This document shows positions 17,947-28,600 of a stretch of 64,000 nucleotides of DNA, one piece after another. How positions within the stretch are numbered: the first letter of the stretch is position 1; every line of letters begins with the position of its first letter. The notes under the pieces were generated by a model. That model searched no databases, was not told the origin of the DNA, and saw only the letters and a list, made by a program, of their open reading frames with translations. This stretch comes from Acidobacterium sp. S8 (GTDB taxonomy: Bacteria; Acidobacteriota; Terriglobia; Terriglobales; Acidobacteriaceae): contig NZ_LMUM01000015.1 in NCBI RefSeq assembly GCF_009765985.1, positions 124,001-188,000 on the forward strand, given 5' to 3'. The position numbers were made by a program, and so were the translations under genes.

Positions 17947-19968
17947 ATGGTTGGGCCTGTTAATTTCATGAACGGACAAACGCTCACAGCACGGACCAAA
18001 ACCTTGATTACCGGCGACAGTGAGTTGGCGGGCCGCATACGCGCGTACAAATGGTCGGAAACACCTCTTGGACCGATTGAAGACTGGTCCGAGACGCTGC
18101 TCGCGACCGTGAACCTGATGCTGCATTCGCCATTTCCGACGATTCTGTCGTGGGGACCGGAGATGGTCTTCTTGTACAACGACGCGGCCATTTCTACTTT
18201 GACGGTGAAGCACCCGAGCGCCCTGGGCGGTCTGTATCGAGATGTCTTCCATGAGGCATGGGACCTGGTGAGCGGCGATCTTGAAGCCTGTTTCTATCGC
18301 GGTGAGACGGCCGTACGGGATAACATGTTCATCCCCATCCTCTTTAATGGTGCTCTCGAAGACCATTATTGGAGCTACTCCCTCATCCCGGTTTACGAGA
18401 ATGGCGCAATCGCTGGCGTTTACGACGCCTTTCGCAACACCACCGAAATCGTGATGGGGGCGCGACGTCTTCTCGAAAGCGAAACCCGGCTGAAAATGGC
18501 AACGGAGGTTGCCCGGCTCGGAGTCTTCGCATGGCACCCGGTCGAAGACCGTGTGAATTGGGAAAACGATCTGATCTACGAGATCTTCGGACGGAAACCC
18601 GAGGATGGTCCGATCAATGGCACTATGTTCTTCAACGAGGTCGTCCATCCTGATTGCCGGGAGGCCTTCAGGCGTGCGATAGAGTCGACTTTACAAAACG
18701 GAGAAGCATTCGATTTTGAGGCCATGATCTGTCTACTGGATAGGACGTTTCGTTGGATCGAGGTGAAAGGACACCTTCAATCCAGGACCGAAGGCGGGAC
18801 AGGACAAATTCTCGGTACTGTACGCGATATTACGGAGATCAAGCGAAGCGAGCAGATATTGCGAGAGAACTTCAAACACCTTGGCGAACTCGCAGCCATT
18901 GTCGAATCCTCCGAAGACGTGATTTTGAGCAAGGATCTCAACGGCATCATTACAAGCTGGAATGCTGCAGCCACTCGTCTTTTCGGCTATTCGGCGGAAG
19001 AAATGATTGGAGTCTCGATTCTCAAGCTCATTCCGGCCGATCTTCATTCTGATGAAAAGACAATTATGGAGAGTATTCGTGCCGGATGCCGCATCGAGCA
19101 CTTTGAAACCAAGCGTCTCACGAAGAGCGGTCAGTTGCTCGATGTCTCTCTTACCATCTCTCCGGTAAGAGATGAACACGGCAGGGTGATCGGGGCGTCC
19201 AAGATTTTGCGGGATGTTTCGATGCGCCGGCGGATCGAGCAATCCTTGTTGCAGGCCGAAAAGATTGCAGCGACCGGACGAATGGCGGCGACGATCGCCC
19301 ATGAAATCAACAACCCTCTAGAAGCTGTGATGACTTTGATGTATCTTCTTCGTCCGATGATTGCCGACCCCGTAGGTATCAATTACTTTGAGTCCGTCGA
19401 GACTGAACTCGGGCGTGTCTCGCACATAGCCAAACAAACTCTTGGTTATTACCGCGAACACACAGCCGCAAGCAGCATCTCCCTTTCAGAGATCGCTCTC
19501 CATGCCATCACGATCTATGAGCCGAGGTGCATTGCCAGCGGCATTGAGATTAGAAAAACACTCAATTCATCGAGAAAAATCGTACTGCGTCGCGGAGAGA
19601 TGATGCAGGTCGTTTCAAACCTCATCATGAACTCGATTTACGCCATGCCGGCGGGCGGTGTTTTGTCCATCTCCATCAAGGATACGATGGAGTCTCGAGA
19701 TGGCATCATCCTGACCATTCGGGACAATGGCGCCGGAATAGCGGAGGCTGATCTGCCAAGAGTATTCGAAGCTTTCTTCACCACTCGCAGCACCGTGGGA
19801 ACAGGCATCGGCTTATTTGTCGCGAAGCAGTTTGTTGAAGGCCACGGAGGCCAGATTCAGATTGAAAGCATCCGGGACACAGAAGAGCACGGTACGACCG
19901 TTCGCGTCTTTCTGCCAATATCGACAACCTATGACTCCTCTGGCAATGTTGTCCGCTCCAGGGATTGA
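17947..19968 (+). CDS. multi-PAS sensor histidine kinase
   Basis: 673 residues without membrane helices, hence a cytoplasmic sensor. There are three PAS-type modules: about 30-165 (WSETPLGPIEDWSETLLA), 180-300 with its PAC end GTVRDITEIKRSE, and 310-430 (ESSEDVILSKDLNGIITSWN, ending ILRDVSMRRR). The kinase core follows: H-box AATIAHEINNPLEAV with phospho-acceptor His452, N-box NLIMNSIYA, G1 DNGAGI, F-box VFEAFFTT and G2 GTGIGLFV. It should autophosphorylate and pass phosphate to a response regulator. The only regulator nearby is the decayed one at 20811-21176. Its 3' end overlaps the convergent second kinase by 40 bp. Confidence 0.9.
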   Translation: MVGPVNFMNGQTLTARTKTLITGDSELAGRIRAYKWSETPLGPIEDWSETLLATVNLMLHSPFPTILSWGPEMVFLYNDAAISTLTVKHPSALGGLYRDVFHEAWDLVSGDLEACFYRGETAVRDNMFIPILFNGALEDHYWSYSLIPVYENGAIAGVYDAFRNTTEIVMGARRLLESETRLKMATEVARLGVFAWHPVEDRVNWENDLIYEIFGRKPEDGPINGTMFFNEVVHPDCREAFRRAIESTLQNGEAFDFEAMICLLDRTFRWIEVKGHLQSRTEGGTGQILGTVRDITEIKRSEQILRENFKHLGELAAIVESSEDVILSKDLNGIITSWNAAATRLFGYSAEEMIGVSILKLIPADLHSDEKTIMESIRAGCRIEHFETKRLTKSGQLLDVSLTISPVRDEHGRVIGASKILRDVSMRRRIEQSLLQAEKIAATGRMAATIAHEINNPLEAVMTLMYLLRPMIADPVGINYFESVETELGRVSHIAKQTLGYYREHTAASSISLSEIALHAITIYEPRCIASGIEIRKTLNSSRKIVLRRGEMMQVVSNLIMNSIYAMPAGGVLSISIKDTMESRDGIILTIRDNGAGIAEADLPRVFEAFFTTRSTVGTGIGLFVAKQFVEGHGGQIQIESIRDTEEHGTTVRVFLPISTTYDSSGNVVRSRD

Positions 19969-20705
19969 ACGGGCAGCAAAATACGAAAGACCGTTCCGCT
20001 CCTGCCGAAAACACTGCTGCTCCGATATCGAATTGTTCCACCGTGACCGTGAACGATCTCTTTTACAATCCAGAGACCAAGTCCGTTTCCCTCAGATTTA
20101 TTACTCTTGAAAGAATCGAAGAGCGTCCTGCGCATCGACTCTGGGATCCCAGCTCCATTGTCCGCAATCGTGATGATGGCATTGTATGGATGCGTGACGA
20201 CACGTACATGTAGTTTCCCGGAATGTGGCAACGCCTCGATGGAGTTGAGTAGAAGATTCGTAATCGCCTGGAAGATTTCACCCTTTTTTACGCAGGCCAA
20301 TGCTGCCTCCGAAGACCGCGTCTGAACGTTGATTCTCTTTTTTGCAATCTGCTCGTGATGAAGGCGAAGAGCCGAATTAGCCAGATCGACCAAATCGATC
20401 TCCTTTGCTTCCATATCCAGGCGAATGAAGGAGAGGCTTCTGCCGGTAATCTCGCCAAGACTACGCAATTGACTGTCCGCCTCGTCCAGATAGTCAACGT
20501 TCTGAAGTGGGGACGCGGCAAAGGTCCTAGCCAGAAAGATGAGGTTGGTCAGTGCTGCCAGACGATTATTGACTTCATGCATGGTCGCGCCGACCAGTCT
20601 GCCTGCCATGGCAAGCTGATGGTATCGGCGGAGATTTTCTTCACAGGCTTTGAGCTTTTGACCTTCGTCGTCAAAGGAACCGCGAGGAGGAGAGGCCGAG
20701 TCCAT
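19929..20705 (-). CDS. histidine kinase without recognisable sensor domain
   Basis: 258 residues. A short N-terminal coiled segment (about 14-30) leads into an H-box-like ATMHEVNNRLAALTNLI with His43, in which the usual NP is replaced by NR. The ATPase domain then shows NLLLNSIEALP (N-box), DNGAGIP (G1) and GNGLGLWIVKEIV (G2). There is no PAS, GAF or membrane segment, so input must come from a partner protein. The decayed response regulator lies 105 bp upstream on the same strand, suggesting the two once formed a pair. The 3' end overlaps that of the multi-PAS kinase tail to tail by 40 bp. Confidence 0.85.
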   Translation of the reverse strand: MDSASPPRGSFDDEGQKLKACEENLRRYHQLAMAGRLVGATMHEVNNRLAALTNLIFLARTFAASPLQNVDYLDEADSQLRSLGEITGRSLSFIRLDMEAKEIDLVDLANSALRLHHEQIAKKRINVQTRSSEAALACVKKGEIFQAITNLLLNSIEALPHSGKLHVRVVTHPYNAIITIADNGAGIPESMRRTLFDSFKSNKSEGNGLGLWIVKEIVHGHGGTIRYRSSSVFGRSGTVFRILLPVQSLERTTLPEES

Positions 20706-20810
20706 GTCTATCTGAGGAGAGTGGAGGAATAAAGGTTGGCCCTCGAAATTCGTTTGAGCCTTTACACCCTAAACACGGGTTGTGCCAGACAAATATTCGG
20801 CCCGGCGCAT

Positions 20811-21176
20811 TCAAACTCGGAGCTTTGCCAGAAGGTCTGCGGGGTGGACGGGTTTGGACAGTAGATCGAAGTCGTAACCCTCCGAGCGAGCCTCTTCGAG
20901 AAGGTCTGCGGTTGAAGCCTGCCCAGAAAAGAGCAGGACCTTGCATTCAGGTTGAGTTCTACGGAAATGAATGGCCAACTCAACGCCGGTCATTCCAGGC
21001 ATCATGACATCGCTAATAAGGAGAGCCGAAGTCAGCTCGGCGCTGGCGGCAAGGGCCTTCTCCGGTGATCGAAAGCACTTGCCCGAAAGCCAGCTTGATT
21101 CAGGATGAGGACAAGGGTTTAGGCGATCACCGCTTCATCCCTCTACGATGAAGGCGACACGATTTGTGTCCGGCAC
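20811..21176 (-). pseudogene. decayed response regulator (receiver domain)
   Basis: The C-terminal two thirds are intact: LLISDVMMPGMTGVEL with the phospho-acceptor Asp, VLLFSGQAS, and LLSKPV with the conserved Lys. A GTG at 21176 with AAGGAG upstream opens PDTNRVAFIVE, but a single-base insertion shifts the frame. Beyond it DEAVIA is followed by TAA (one change from CAA) and then TLVLILNQAGFRASAF. A further shift leads back to RSPEKALAAS and the intact part. At least three lesions mean it is no longer a functional regulator, though a 64-residue fragment from 21005 could still be translated. Confidence 0.8.
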
Positions 21177-21345
21177 CTGGTCTCCTTATCTCTGTACCCA
21201 GATCTCTGTATCCAGGATATTCCGTGCGAGATACAGAGCCTATCGGCCATAGGAGACCATGCGGATTTATCGTTTGTTTACAAATATCAAATGACAACTG
21301 CGGTCTTTCGATCAAACCCAAAGGCGGGGTTGAATGATTGATTAT

Positions 21346-21472
21346 ATGGTGACCCCGGGAAGATTCGAACTTCCGACCTGCGGTTTAGGAAACCGTCCAA
21401 GGGCACATGCATAGAGTAGCAGAGTGCCGCATGGTGTCCGTATGTGGCTTATTTTGAGCCTCTTACCTCGAA
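21346..21472 (-). repeat. attachment-site-like repeat B with 3' half of a tRNA (CCT anticodon loop)
   Basis: Second copy of the element at 16796-16922, same orientation. It has the better preserved tRNA part: loop TTCCTAA between CGGT and ACCG, T-arm GGAAG-TTCGAAT-CTTCC, and acceptor end CGGGGTCACC. No 5' half is present. The two copies bracket 4.4 kb. Confidence 0.7.
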
Positions 21473-21518
21473 CGCATTTTGCATGGAGATGCAGGAAATT
21501 GCTCAAAAGTACAATTCA

Positions 21519-21540
21519 AACTGACACCAGAACTGACACC
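21519..21540 (+). repeat. tandem decamer AACTGACACC, period 12
   Basis: Two perfect AACTGACACC copies separated by AG, 47 bp outside repeat B. Short direct repeats at this distance resemble integrase arm-type binding sites. The stretch 21541-22019 after it is AT-richer DNA with no gene, RNA or further repeat that I can support. Confidence 0.45.
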
Positions 21541-22019
21541 AACTTTTCCGTCGGGCCTGCGGTTTTTAAGTTTTTGGATAACATCGTAGTCTATGATAAA
21601 TGAGCTTAAGCCAGCTTGACCCCAAGTTCACGTCCACCAGACATTTATCGTGATGAAGCATAATTTGGCCAAACTAATGTCTGTACCTAAAATTTGTGCC
21701 CGAAATCGGTGCGGTTTACATTCGTCTAGTGCTGCAATTGCAGTATGAAGCTACTGCAATCTAGCATTAATCTCCATAAATCGACTTCGGAGAAGCTATT
21801 TCTCCACTAGCAAACTGTCGCAGATCACCTGAAGAAACCGCTCACAAACTAGCCCCTACTATATCTGCGAATGGAAGCACTACCGAGCTTATCTAGCCTA
21901 ATAGACGGATGCGAGCGTGAACTTTCTCCACGGCTAACCAAGGTATTTCTAATTGATCTCTTGACCCGCTGCTGGGTGAGGGGCGGTCAAAAAAGCACTT
22001 TATAGTCCTCAACCCTGGA

Positions 22020-22319
22020 CTATGCAAGAATGTGTGGTGGCTGGCCCCGCAAAGTAAGCATCGCCTTCGTCTGTTGGATCAAATTCGCAGCGCTGAGCAA
22101 CCAAGCCGGGAATTGGATTGGATCGAGAAAAGAAACTCGCCAAACATACGAAATCTCGCACGTCTCCGGATCGAGCGATGCGCCTTTGATGGAGGATTTT
22201 TCTAAATCAATAACTATGAATCTCAAGAGATCCTCGGCCGGACCTGCAACCCGCAAATGTCTCGACCATTCAAAGCCGGGAATGTTCCGAAACGCATGAC
22301 TCTCGAAGAGATGGAGGGA
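22020..22319 (-). pseudogene. orphan open frame without start, possible gene remnant
   Basis: An open frame of about 100 codons with protein-like composition (phrases NIPGFEWSRHLRVAGPAEDL and SYVWRVSFLDPIQFPAWLL) begins directly after an in-frame TAG at about 22320 and has no ATG or ribosome-binding site near its 5' end. It ends just beyond the last codon of the GH2 gene at 22333. I do not recognise a family. It could be the C terminus of a gene cut off when the glycan locus was inserted. Confidence 0.3.
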
Positions 22320-22332
22320 CGTTCCCTAAGCC

Positions 22333-25300
22333 CTAGTCCATATATCCAATTTTCTTCAGCTGATCATCCCAATCAGATGGAAGCGCTACGGCTTCTCCCT
22401 TTGGCAGGGTGCCGGCATATTGAATGAGATTGAGAAGCATCCGATCCGCCACAGGATGCTGATCAATGTGCTCGAGCATAGGAAAGCTGTTCACGATAAA
22501 CGCGCCTGCATGGAACGAATATTTGCCCAGTAGGACCCCAGATGCATAACCACCCGGCGCGGTATATCCTGCTGCGAACGCAGCAGCTATTACTTCGTCT
22601 GGCGTATCCTGACCGTCAAATACGTAGCTCGGCAGAACCGATCCAAAATAATACCAATCGAGGATGCCATTGGCTTCGATTCCTTCAAAGACCGGATGTG
22701 GTTTCGCTACACACTCCTTGTGATAAAGAAAGTCGCTAAATTTATAGATGCGGCCCTTCTTCGTCAGAGGAAGCCAAGCCGCATTCTCTTTTTCGCGAGC
22801 GAATGCCAGTGGGGACAAGAAGATTACAGTAGATCCGGTCGCGATATCTCTGGCTAGAGATGTCCATTGACTCGCTGTAGATTGATTTTGCGGAATATCG
22901 CCAACAAGAATGACTTTATGTTTTTGCAGTGGCGCAGCACTCGTAAAGGAAACGGAAGCTACACCGTGTGCGTTGAGCCATGTCTCCACATCGCGCGGAA
23001 TTCCCAACGTGACAACATCCTGGTGCAAATGCGGCAGCGATGCGGGATCCGAGATATAGAACCGGCATGATGTCTCTGGCGGAGCAACTCCCTTCTGTAT
23101 CGAGGGAATGAGCTTATAGCTGCCAGCCGGGCCGTGTATGGTAGCGCTTTCTTTCATCACAGGTATGGCAAGCGGTGGATTTTCCGCCGCCTTGTCAGGG
23201 ATGGAGATTACCGCCTGTTTGTCCCATGCCATTCCTTTCGGGCCCCACACTCTGAATGTCGCACTGTAATTGCCCGCCTGCAGCACGTCTTCGTTGGCGA
23301 GCACAGCTTCCAGCGTTATCGGACGGCCAGCGTAGGTATGGGTTGGCTCTACAAATAGACACCAGCGCACTGGTGCCCATCCATCTCGCATCACATCGAA
23401 TATGCCGGGCTTCCAGTCTCTCCAGAAACGCCAGACGCCTTCTCCGACCAGTGCATGATCGAGCATTCCGGTCAAATTGAAACCACAGATGTTAGGGTTA
23501 GAGCGAATCAGATTGAATCCCAATAAACGATGTTGCCCCATCTTCTTCTGGCTCATCTCCAACAACGTTTCTGGATAGGGGTAAACGACGTCCATGCCAA
23601 AACGAGACCAATCGGCAGTAAAGTGGTCGGCCATGTACCGCACCAGAACGAAATCCTCAGCATCTTCGGGAATGTCCGCCTGCTCATACATTCGGAGCTC
23701 GTGAATGACATTCATCATGCTTCCGATTCCATATTCGGAAAGAAACACCGGCTTGCTGCCTTTACCCAGATCCCGCATCATCTGGTTGGTTTCCTGTGTT
23801 TGCGGAACATTCGGATAAAGGTGAAAGTCTCCGGAACCTAATCCGGAGGGATATTTCATCGCGACGGAGGCCATCCCGGCCTCTTCTTTTCCCCACACAT
23901 ATTCCCAGGATGAGCTGTCCGGGTTGCTTGTCGAGCCGATGTCAAGGTGCCCGTCGAACCGTCCGCTCGAGAGAAGAACAAGACGCGTCGAGTCCAGTGA
24001 GCGGACGAGCGGCAGCGCACCCACGGCTTCGCGAAACACCGGACCGTCTTCCGTCTCATTTAATAAACCCCATATGGTAAGACTGGGATGGTTGCGATCG
24101 CGAATGATCATTTCGCGCACAGAGTTTTCATAGCGCCGTTTCATTTGCGGTGAATCTTTAAGCAGCCAGCTTCCCTGGGATTCTTCATAGACCATGAGTC
24201 CCAACTCGTCGCATAAATCAAGTTGATAGGGATAGGCGACGCCGGCTAAAAAGCGAACGGTATTAAATCCTGATGCCTTGGCATACAACAGATCACGTCT
24301 GAGAAGGTCCGTGTAGCCATCCGGCGGAATCACCACTCCAAATGGCACATGGTTTCCCCCATGTGTACAGCGTAGAAACAAGCGTTTGCCGTTCAGGTGA
24401 AAATAGCCATTTACCAAACGAAAATCTCGAAAGCCGAAAGCTGTTGTGATTGCATGAGACCCCTCTAACGCATCGGATTCAATCCGCAGATGAAGACGGT
24501 ATAGCCAAGGATTGTCAAGATCCCAAAGCTGATGTTTCTTGATGCTCATTTCATGATGAGCAATGGTCGTTCCCGTCGGAACATCCAGCGTGATCGTATC
24601 GATGGAGTCGGCATCGCCCAGAACATCCTGCGTTACGGTAAAGTGGAGCCGCGCGGAGACCGGCTTACTGGATTCATTCGTTACCTCTGCCTCGAGCCGG
24701 ATGTCTCCTGTCTTCCAATCTGCCCTCACATAAATATCGGACAGGTGGAACGCCGGCACGAAAAGAAGCTCCACCGATGCAATGATGCCGCCGTAGTCAA
24801 ATGTCATTCCATTTGAGTAGTTCACGACCTTGTTGTGGTGTGGCGTTTCCAGAAGCAGAATGCCATCAATCGCTGTATCGTCAGGATTCAAAACACGCAC
24901 AGCTAGCCGGTTGCTTTGCTCCGGACGAATAGTTTCCGTTACATCTAATGCAAATGGGGTCTCTCCGCCTTCGTGCATGCCGACGTGTGCTCCATTCAGC
25001 CAGACGTCTGCTAGGTAATCCACGGCATGAAAGCGAAGGAGATACCTTCCTTCTTTCCACGGATTGCGCTGTGGCTCGAACTCAAGCCAATACCAGGCTA
25101 CGCCGTGATATTTAGGATACGACTGCTGAATGATCGACGGAATGCGTGTCGCCTTGGCATTTGCCTGAGGACTTTGGAACCAAGCTGCACTTCTTCCTAC
25201 ATTCTCGGGATCTATAGCCATCGACCAGCCCTCGTCGAGCGGCATGATCAACTCTTGCACTGCGGAAACTCTATTAGCTTGCGCCCCCGTTTTGACAAGT

Positions 25301-25392
25301 GCGGCGGCATCCAACGGATTTAGAAATGGAACTGCTGTGCCAAGTCCTGCACCCAGTTGGCCTGTAATCTTCAAAAACTGCCGACGCTGCAT
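22333..25392 (-). CDS. Tat-exported GH2 family glycoside hydrolase (paralogue a)
   Basis: 1019 residues from the ATG at 25392, preceded by GGAGGTGG. The leader MQRRQFLKITGQLG is a Tat signal, so it is exported folded. The GH2 sugar-binding jelly roll (about 55-220, with DYLADVWLNGAHVG), an Ig-like domain, and a TIM barrel follow. The barrel holds RNHPSLTIWGLLNE (acid/base Glu) and PVFLSEYG (nucleophile Glu). A C-terminal region of about 250 residues (VILVGDIPQ, TVIFLSPLAF, DWYYFGSVLPSYVFDGQDT) resembles a class I glutamine-amidotransferase-like fold of the kind found in some beta-galactosidases. Exact linkage specificity (beta-galactoside, glucuronide or other) is unknown. It is the last gene of the SDR-Ldh2-GH2-GH2 unit. 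Confidence 0.88.
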   Translation of the reverse strand: MQRRQFLKITGQLGAGLGTAVPFLNPLDAAALVKTGAQANRVSAVQELIMPLDEGWSMAIDPENVGRSAAWFQSPQANAKATRIPSIIQQSYPKYHGVAWYWLEFEPQRNPWKEGRYLLRFHAVDYLADVWLNGAHVGMHEGGETPFALDVTETIRPEQSNRLAVRVLNPDDTAIDGILLLETPHHNKVVNYSNGMTFDYGGIIASVELLFVPAFHLSDIYVRADWKTGDIRLEAEVTNESSKPVSARLHFTVTQDVLGDADSIDTITLDVPTGTTIAHHEMSIKKHQLWDLDNPWLYRLHLRIESDALEGSHAITTAFGFRDFRLVNGYFHLNGKRLFLRCTHGGNHVPFGVVIPPDGYTDLLRRDLLYAKASGFNTVRFLAGVAYPYQLDLCDELGLMVYEESQGSWLLKDSPQMKRRYENSVREMIIRDRNHPSLTIWGLLNETEDGPVFREAVGALPLVRSLDSTRLVLLSSGRFDGHLDIGSTSNPDSSSWEYVWGKEEAGMASVAMKYPSGLGSGDFHLYPNVPQTQETNQMMRDLGKGSKPVFLSEYGIGSMMNVIHELRMYEQADIPEDAEDFVLVRYMADHFTADWSRFGMDVVYPYPETLLEMSQKKMGQHRLLGFNLIRSNPNICGFNLTGMLDHALVGEGVWRFWRDWKPGIFDVMRDGWAPVRWCLFVEPTHTYAGRPITLEAVLANEDVLQAGNYSATFRVWGPKGMAWDKQAVISIPDKAAENPPLAIPVMKESATIHGPAGSYKLIPSIQKGVAPPETSCRFYISDPASLPHLHQDVVTLGIPRDVETWLNAHGVASVSFTSAAPLQKHKVILVGDIPQNQSTASQWTSLARDIATGSTVIFLSPLAFAREKENAAWLPLTKKGRIYKFSDFLYHKECVAKPHPVFEGIEANGILDWYYFGSVLPSYVFDGQDTPDEVIAAAFAAGYTAPGGYASGVLLGKYSFHAGAFIVNSFPMLEHIDQHPVADRMLLNLIQYAGTLPKGEAVALPSDWDDQLKKIGYMD

Positions 25393-25608
25393 CTTGCCAC
25401 CTCCAAACTTGAATTGCATTACGAATCGAATCCATGGCTCAATACTGCACCCGCGGATCTCCTCGTGCAATAGTCCGCTTCTCTTGGTCCGATTTGTTGC
25501 ACATCCACTGACACAAGTTGAGCCGGGCACGCCACCTGGGACCGTGTGCCGCCAGATAAAGTAGTCCTTGAAGAAACGAGGAAAATTAGCTAATACTCCC
25601 CACAAGCC

Positions 25609-28600
25609 TTAGTCTAAATATCCAATTTCTTTGAGCTTGATATCAAAGTCTGCCGGAAGTGCTGCGGGCTTTACTTGGGACACGGTGTCCGCATAGCGAA
25701 TGAGATTCAGAAGCAGGCGATCCGCTACCGGATGCTTATCGATGTGCTCAAGGACTGGAAAACTGTTCACAACAAACTGGCCCGCACCAAATAAATAAGC
25801 GCCCAGCAGGATCCCGGAGGCATAGCCACCCGGAGTTGAATACCCTGCAGCAAATGCCGCTGCAATCACGTCGTGTGGAGTATCCTGGCCGTCAAATAAA
25901 TAGGAGGGCAGAACCGGTCCGAAATAATACCAATCGAGGATACCGTTGGCTTCCAGTCCTTCAAACACCTGGTGGGGCTTGGCCACACACTCCTTGTGAT
26001 AAAGCCAATCGTGGAATCTATAAACTCTCCCCTTGTTCGCTAGGGGCAGCCATGCCGAAGTCTTTTCATCACGTGCAAATACTAATGGAGAGAGAAAGAT
26101 AACAGTCGATCCGGTCGCCATGTGCTTCGCAAGTGATCTCCACTCACTCGTTGTAGGCTTGCCAGATGGGATGTCCCCCACAAGGATGACATCCCGCTTC
26201 TCAGTCGGCTCACCTGCAAATGGTCTCGCACTGACTCCGTGAGACTTGAGCCAAGTTTCAACGTCATGCGAAACACCAAGCGTCACTATATCTTGCTGTA
26301 AAAACGGCAACGACGTAGGGTCTGAGATATAGAACCGGCATGACGTTTCCGGAGGAGCAACCCCCTTTTTTATTGAAGGGACGAGCTCATATCTTCCGGC
26401 TGGACCATGTATGACAGCCTCTTCTTTCATTACCGGTAGGGCAAACGGGGTATCTTCGGATGTCTTGTCAGGGATGGAGATTACAGCTGGTTTATCCCAG
26501 GCGATCCCGTTTGGCCCCCACACTCGGAATGTTGCAGGATAACTGCCCGCCTGCAGCGCATCTTCGTTGGCGAGAACAGCTTCCAACGTAATCGGGCGCC
26601 CCGCATAGGTATGCATTGGCTCTACAAAAAGGCACCAGCGCACAGGTGCCCATCCATCCCGCATCGCATCGAACATTCCGGGCTTCCAATCGCGCCAGAA
26701 TCGCCAGACGCCCTCTCCGGTCATGGCATGATCGAGCATTCCCGTAAGGTTAAATCCACAAATCTTTGGGTTCGAGCGAATCAGATTGAATCCGAGCAGA
26801 CGATGTTGAGCCATTTTCTTCTGGCTCATCTCCAAGAGTATTTCCGGATAAGGATAAGCTGCATCCATGCCGAAACGGATCCAATCCGCTGAAAGCTTTT
26901 CAGCCATGGATTGCATGAGGACAAAGTCCTCGGCATTTTCAGGAATACCGGCCTGCTCGTACATCCTGAGTTCGTGAATGACGTTCATCATGCTGCCGAT
27001 TCCGTATTCAGAGAGAAAAATCGGCTTGCTGTCTTCACCCAAAGTTCGCATCATCTGGTTCCTTTCCTGGGTCTGCGGAACAGTGGGATAAAGGTGGAAA
27101 TCTCCGGAACCTGATCCGGACGCGAAATAGGCCATAGCAACGTGCCCGGCTCCGGGCTGTTCTTTTCCCCATACGTATTCCCATGTCGAGTTCTTTGGAT
27201 TACTTGCCGAGCCAATCTCAAGATGACCGTCAAATCGCCCACTTGAGAGCAGTACGAGGCGCGTGTCATCCAGAGAACGGACAAGAGGAAGACAAGCCTC
27301 AGCCTCACGAAAGACCGGGCCTTCTCCCGTCTCGTTCAACAATCCCCAAATGGCGACGCTTGGATGATTACGATCGCGCACGATCATTTCGCGCAAGGAG
27401 TCTTCATAGCGTCTCTTCATTTGCGGTGAATCTTTGAGCAGCCAGCTTCCCGACGATTCCTCATAAACAAGCAGGCCAAGTTCATCGCACAAATCAAGTT
27501 GATAGGGTAATGCGACGCCTGATAGGAAACGAATGGCATTAAATCCAGAGGCTTTGGCATACAGCAAATCTCGCCGGAGAAGATCAGCATACCCATCTGG
27601 CGGAATCACCTGTCCAAACGGAACATGGTTTCCAGTGTGTGTGCAGCGTAAGAACCTACGCTTGCCATTCAGGCGAAAATAACCATTGACGAGACGAAAG
27701 TCTCGAAATCCGAATGAGGTTGAAACCTCATGGGTCCCTTCCGCGCCGTCGGAATCGATCCAAAGGTGAAGGCGGTACAGATATGGATCGTCGAGATCCC
27801 AAAGGTGATGATTCTTGATATTCATTTCGTGATGGGCAGCCGTACTCCCAACCGGAGCCTTGAACGCGATGGCATCTGTCGAGTGAGAGTCACCTGTGGC
27901 CTCTGATATCACGGAAAAATGCAGGCCTGCGGAGATCGGCTTCCCAGAATCGTTATGCACAGTCGCCCGGACGCGGAGATTTCCCGTCTGCCAGTCGGGG
28001 CTTACACAAATATCGGACAGATGAAAGGCAGGCACGAAAAGAAGTTCGACCGGCTCGATGATGCCGCCATAGTCGTAAAAGTTTCCGTTCGCGAAGTTTA
28101 CGACCTTGTTGCGATGCGGGGTTTCGGCAAGCATGATACCGTCTATCGGCAGATCGTCGGGATTCAAAACGCGCACTGCGAGCTTGTTGTTCCGGTCAGG
28201 ATGCAGCGTATCCGTTACATCGAATACAAAAGGCGTTTCGCCACCTTCGTGCGTACCTACATGCTTTCCATTCAACCAAACATCGGCCAGGTAATCCACG
28301 GCATGAAAGCGAAGCAGATACCTGCCCCTGGTCCATGGATTGCGCTGTGGTTTGAACTCAAGCCAATACCAGGCCAAACCGTGATACCTGGGGTACGCCT
28401 GCTGAATTGTCGATGGAATGGGCACTTCTTTTGCACTTGGTTGGGCCTGCTGGAACCAGGCGTTGTTTCTGCCAACATTGTCGGGATCGATGCTAATCGA
28501 CCATCCCTCGTTGAGCGGCATTACCAGGCCTCGTGCTACGGAACTTTTGTTCGGGTCATGCGTCCTGGTTGTAGCAAGCGATTCAGAGGCAAATGGTCCG

